In this document: piece after piece, positions 6,703-6,792 of the stretch | Layout: every line of letters begins with the position of its first letter | Position numbering within the stretch: the stretch's first letter is position 1 | Assembly: GCA_007120675.1 (NCBI GenBank) | Contig: SKNE01000225.1 | Span: forward strand, 1 to 6,792 | Length of the DNA: 6,792 bases | Direction of reading: 5' to 3' | Source of the DNA: Bacteroidales bacterium | GTDB taxonomy: Bacteria; Bacteroidota; Bacteroidia; Bacteroidales; UBA7960 | Notes under the pieces: generated by a model | Database searches by the model: none | What the model saw: only the letters and a program-made list of their open reading frames with translations | What the model was told of the DNA's origin: nothing | Position numbers and translations under genes: made by a program

Positions 6703-6792
6703 TGTAAGGGATCGTGCACACTTGATGTAAGGCAGCATACACACCCAAATGGGAGGCAGGGCACACACCTGTCTGTAAGGCAGCGCGCACAT
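6703..6792. repeat. Roughly 24-base tandem array upstream of the S9 peptidase, cut by the window edge
   Basis: Units begin at 6703, 6726, 6750 and 6774 (spacings 23, 24, 24), with approximate consensus TGTAAGGCAGCRYRCACACC plus four variable bases. The TGTAAGG start is intact in units 1, 2 and 4 and reads TGGGAGG in unit 3. The last unit is truncated by the window end, so the array probably continues to the right. It begins 41 bases upstream of the peptidase start codon, within its leader or promoter region. Because the period is divisible by three, it keeps the peptidase frame open as loose eight-residue repeats, which is probably why that frame extends past the real start. Confidence 0.8.

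Noticed and set aside
6662..6790. Extension of the S9 peptidase by 43 residues to a start at the window edge.
   Set aside because: It would bury the signal peptide behind a repeat-encoded segment; ATG 6661 gives a standard signal peptide.
6703..6792. Possible CRISPR array from repeats of about 24 bases.
   Set aside because: The units are contiguous with no unique spacers between them, and there are no cas genes.
6703..6792. Possible kinship between the 24-base and 59-base arrays, both of which contain TGTAA-type starts and CGCA/CACC stretches.
   Set aside because: The shared strings are too short, and no consistent alignment across a unit could be made by eye.

Overview
The window reads as chromosomal DNA from a Gram-negative bacterium, most likely a fairly GC-rich member of the Bacteroidota. 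This is an inference from three things: a WcaJ/WbaP-type sugar-phosphate transferase next to a DUF1972-type glycosyltransferase, a large periplasmic S9 peptidase with an extra N-terminal beta-domain, and gene starts without clear Shine-Dalgarno sequences. No RNA gene, CRISPR array, transposase or phage gene was seen.

Layout: positions 43-2623 (+ strand) hold two surface-polysaccharide genes, a DUF1972/GT4-like glycosyltransferase and a polyprenyl-phosphate sugar-1-phosphate transferase, 34 bases apart and probably co-transcribed. They look like the end of an exopolysaccharide or capsule cluster that begins left of the window. The second enzyme would start the lipid-linked repeat unit and the first would add a sugar to it. 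Positions 2624-2835 form a convergent intergenic gap filled by a degenerate tandem array of period 59 bases, whose first unit contains the stop codon of the transferase gene. Positions 2836-6661 (- strand) hold a zinc-independent MDR-family quinone oxidoreductase/reductase and, upstream of it in the same direction, a secreted S9 family prolyl-oligopeptidase-like peptidase. These two are 43 bases apart and have no obvious functional link to each other or to the polysaccharide genes.

The most unusual aspect is local tandem-repeat content rather than gene content. There is the 59-base array after the sugar transferase, two abutting in-frame arrays (4 x 18 bases, then 6 x 12 bases) that put an Ala/Gly/Thr/Asn/Glu-rich loop into the peptidase, and a roughly 24-base array just upstream of the peptidase start that runs off the right edge. 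All unit boundaries and identities were counted by eye. I found no convincing new multi-gene system; the genes belong to recognisable families.
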